This document shows, one piece after another, positions 14,160 to 14,828 of a stretch of 14,828 bases of DNA. The DNA is from Paraeggerthella sp964369725. Lineage in GTDB: Bacteria > Actinomycetota > Coriobacteriia > Coriobacteriales > Eggerthellaceae. How positions within the stretch are numbered: the stretch's first letter is position 1; each line of letters opens with the position of its first letter. The notes beneath the pieces are model-generated. The model searched no databases and was not told the DNA's origin. It saw only the letters and a list, made by a program, of their open reading frames with translations. Location: positions 1 to 14,828 of the forward strand of contig CAYJGC010000041.1 of assembly GCA_964369725.1 (NCBI GenBank), written 5' to 3'. A program made the position numbers and the translations under genes.

Positions 14160-14828
14160 TTAATCTATTCGCGCTTCACTCTTCGCGACAAAGCGCTTCA
14201 TACTTACATACGTTACAAGGAAGTATGCGCCATACACAAAAAGTAGTCCCACACCAACCGTGAGTGCCATAGTACTAATATCAAGATGCCCAAACATTTG
14301 AACTACCTCGCCAATTACCTGCATAGCACAAAGTGTGTGCGCCAAAGCCAATACGAGAGGCAAGGTAAAATACAGGGATACTTGCGTAAGAATCGAGCGG
14401 TTTATCATAGAACTTGGTACGCCTAATTTTTTAAGCAAAGCATATCGAACCTCGCTATCAAAGACTTGCGAAACCTGCTGCACTGCCAGTATTGCTGCCG
14501 CCGCAATAACCAAAATGAAACCCAAATAAGTTGCCAAGTAAGCAATAACAACCGAAAGGCTTACACTTTGTTCGATAACTTCGGCGGCAGTTTGCACCAT
14601 GCTTATCGGCCAGGTGCCTTCATCTTCGCTCCCTTGAATTGCTTGACATAGTTCTCCAAATGCCAACTCCGCCTCTTCAGAAACACATTGAACATTTAAC
14701 AAAGAAGTCATAATCGATGCGCTTTCGGGGATTTGCTTATCAGGCAAAACAACCACGCCGGCAACGCTTGCAAATGAGCTTGATTCAAGCCACGTATTAC
14801 GGAATTCAGCTATCTCAAAAGACTGACC
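14160..14828 (-). CDS. FtsX/BceB-type ABC transporter permease, partial at window edge
   Basis: This is the C-terminal 222 residues of a membrane permease; the frame stays open to base 14828, so the start lies outside the window and an internal GTG at 14756 should not be taken as the start. After a hydrophilic extracytoplasmic stretch, three membrane segments are visible, near residues 95-118, 151-172 and 185-208. The cytoplasmic link between the first two contains the FtsX-type stretch SEVRYALLKKLGVPSSMINRS-like motif (from about 127). The topology matches the tail of BceB/VraG/YxdM permeases that work with an ATPase in peptide-antibiotic sensing or export, or lipid/lipoprotein release. The partner gene is not in view, so the substrate cannot be named. 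It is convergent with, and unrelated to, the nitrogen operon. Confidence 0.8.
   Translation of the reverse strand, partial: GQSFEIAEFRNTWLESSSFASVAGVVVLPDKQIPESASIMTSLLNVQCVSEEAELAFGELCQAIQGSEDEGTWPISMVQTAAEVIEQSVSLSVVIAYLATYLGFILVIAAAAILAVQQVSQVFDSEVRYALLKKLGVPSSMINRSILTQVSLYFTLPLVLALAHTLCAMQVIGEVVQMFGHLDISTMALTVGVGLLFVYGAYFLVTYVSMKRFVAKSEARID

Noticed and set aside
1..14828. CRISPR arrays, tRNA or rRNA genes, insertion sequences, attachment sites
   Set aside because: No spaced direct repeats, cloverleaf, transposase or target duplications were found; gene content is ordinary chromosomal metabolism.

Overview
The window looks like a chromosomal core-metabolism segment of a low-to-mid GC anaerobe, probably a member of Coriobacteriia (Actinomycetota), with Atopobiaceae as a guess. 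The reasons are the split ferredoxin-type glutamate synthase, the short glutamine synthetase followed by an ANTAR regulator (an arrangement I associate with Coriobacteriia and Clostridia), and a PurF with iron-sulfur cysteines. This placement is inference; no marker gene such as rRNA is present.

Left half, minus strand (91-6687): a tightly packed unit transcribed guaA > pyrG > purF > dapF > dapL, with junctions from a 1-nt overlap to a 13-nt gap, closed by a hairpin at 21-54. It makes GMP, CTP and the first committed purine intermediate, then performs two steps of lysine/meso-diaminopimelate synthesis by the DapL aminotransferase route. The three nucleotide enzymes all consume glutamine.

Centre (6688-7200): a 513-nt divergent control region. 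On the minus strand it holds a very strong intrinsic-terminator hairpin (6919-6977) that precedes guaA by about 230 nt with no gene before it. On the plus strand it holds a clear TTGACA promoter (7080-7108), whose transcript begins at once with a hairpin carrying an A1/G4 hexaloop (7112-7138). That hairpin is mutually exclusive with a textbook intrinsic terminator (7123-7182) lying 18 nt before the first start codon. This is an attenuator.

Right half, plus strand (7201-14038): one operon of seven genes: glutaminase domain of glutamate synthase, FMN/Fe-S synthase core, four-cluster ferredoxin, FAD-dependent NAD(P)H reductase, GXGXG domain of glutamate synthase, a short glutamine synthetase homologue, and a pseudo-receiver/ANTAR protein. 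Together they form a modular GS-GOGAT ammonia-assimilation system plus its probable own RNA-binding antiterminator. ANTAR proteins act on hexaloop hairpins that compete with terminators, so the last gene probably controls the attenuator at the front of the operon. That closed loop is the most interesting system here. The glutamine synthetase homologue also seems to have lost two acidic active-site residues.

Far right: a bidirectional hairpin (14082-14120) separates the operon from a convergent, edge-truncated FtsX/BceB-type ABC permease gene on the minus strand (14160-14828). I found no tRNA, rRNA, CRISPR array or insertion sequence.
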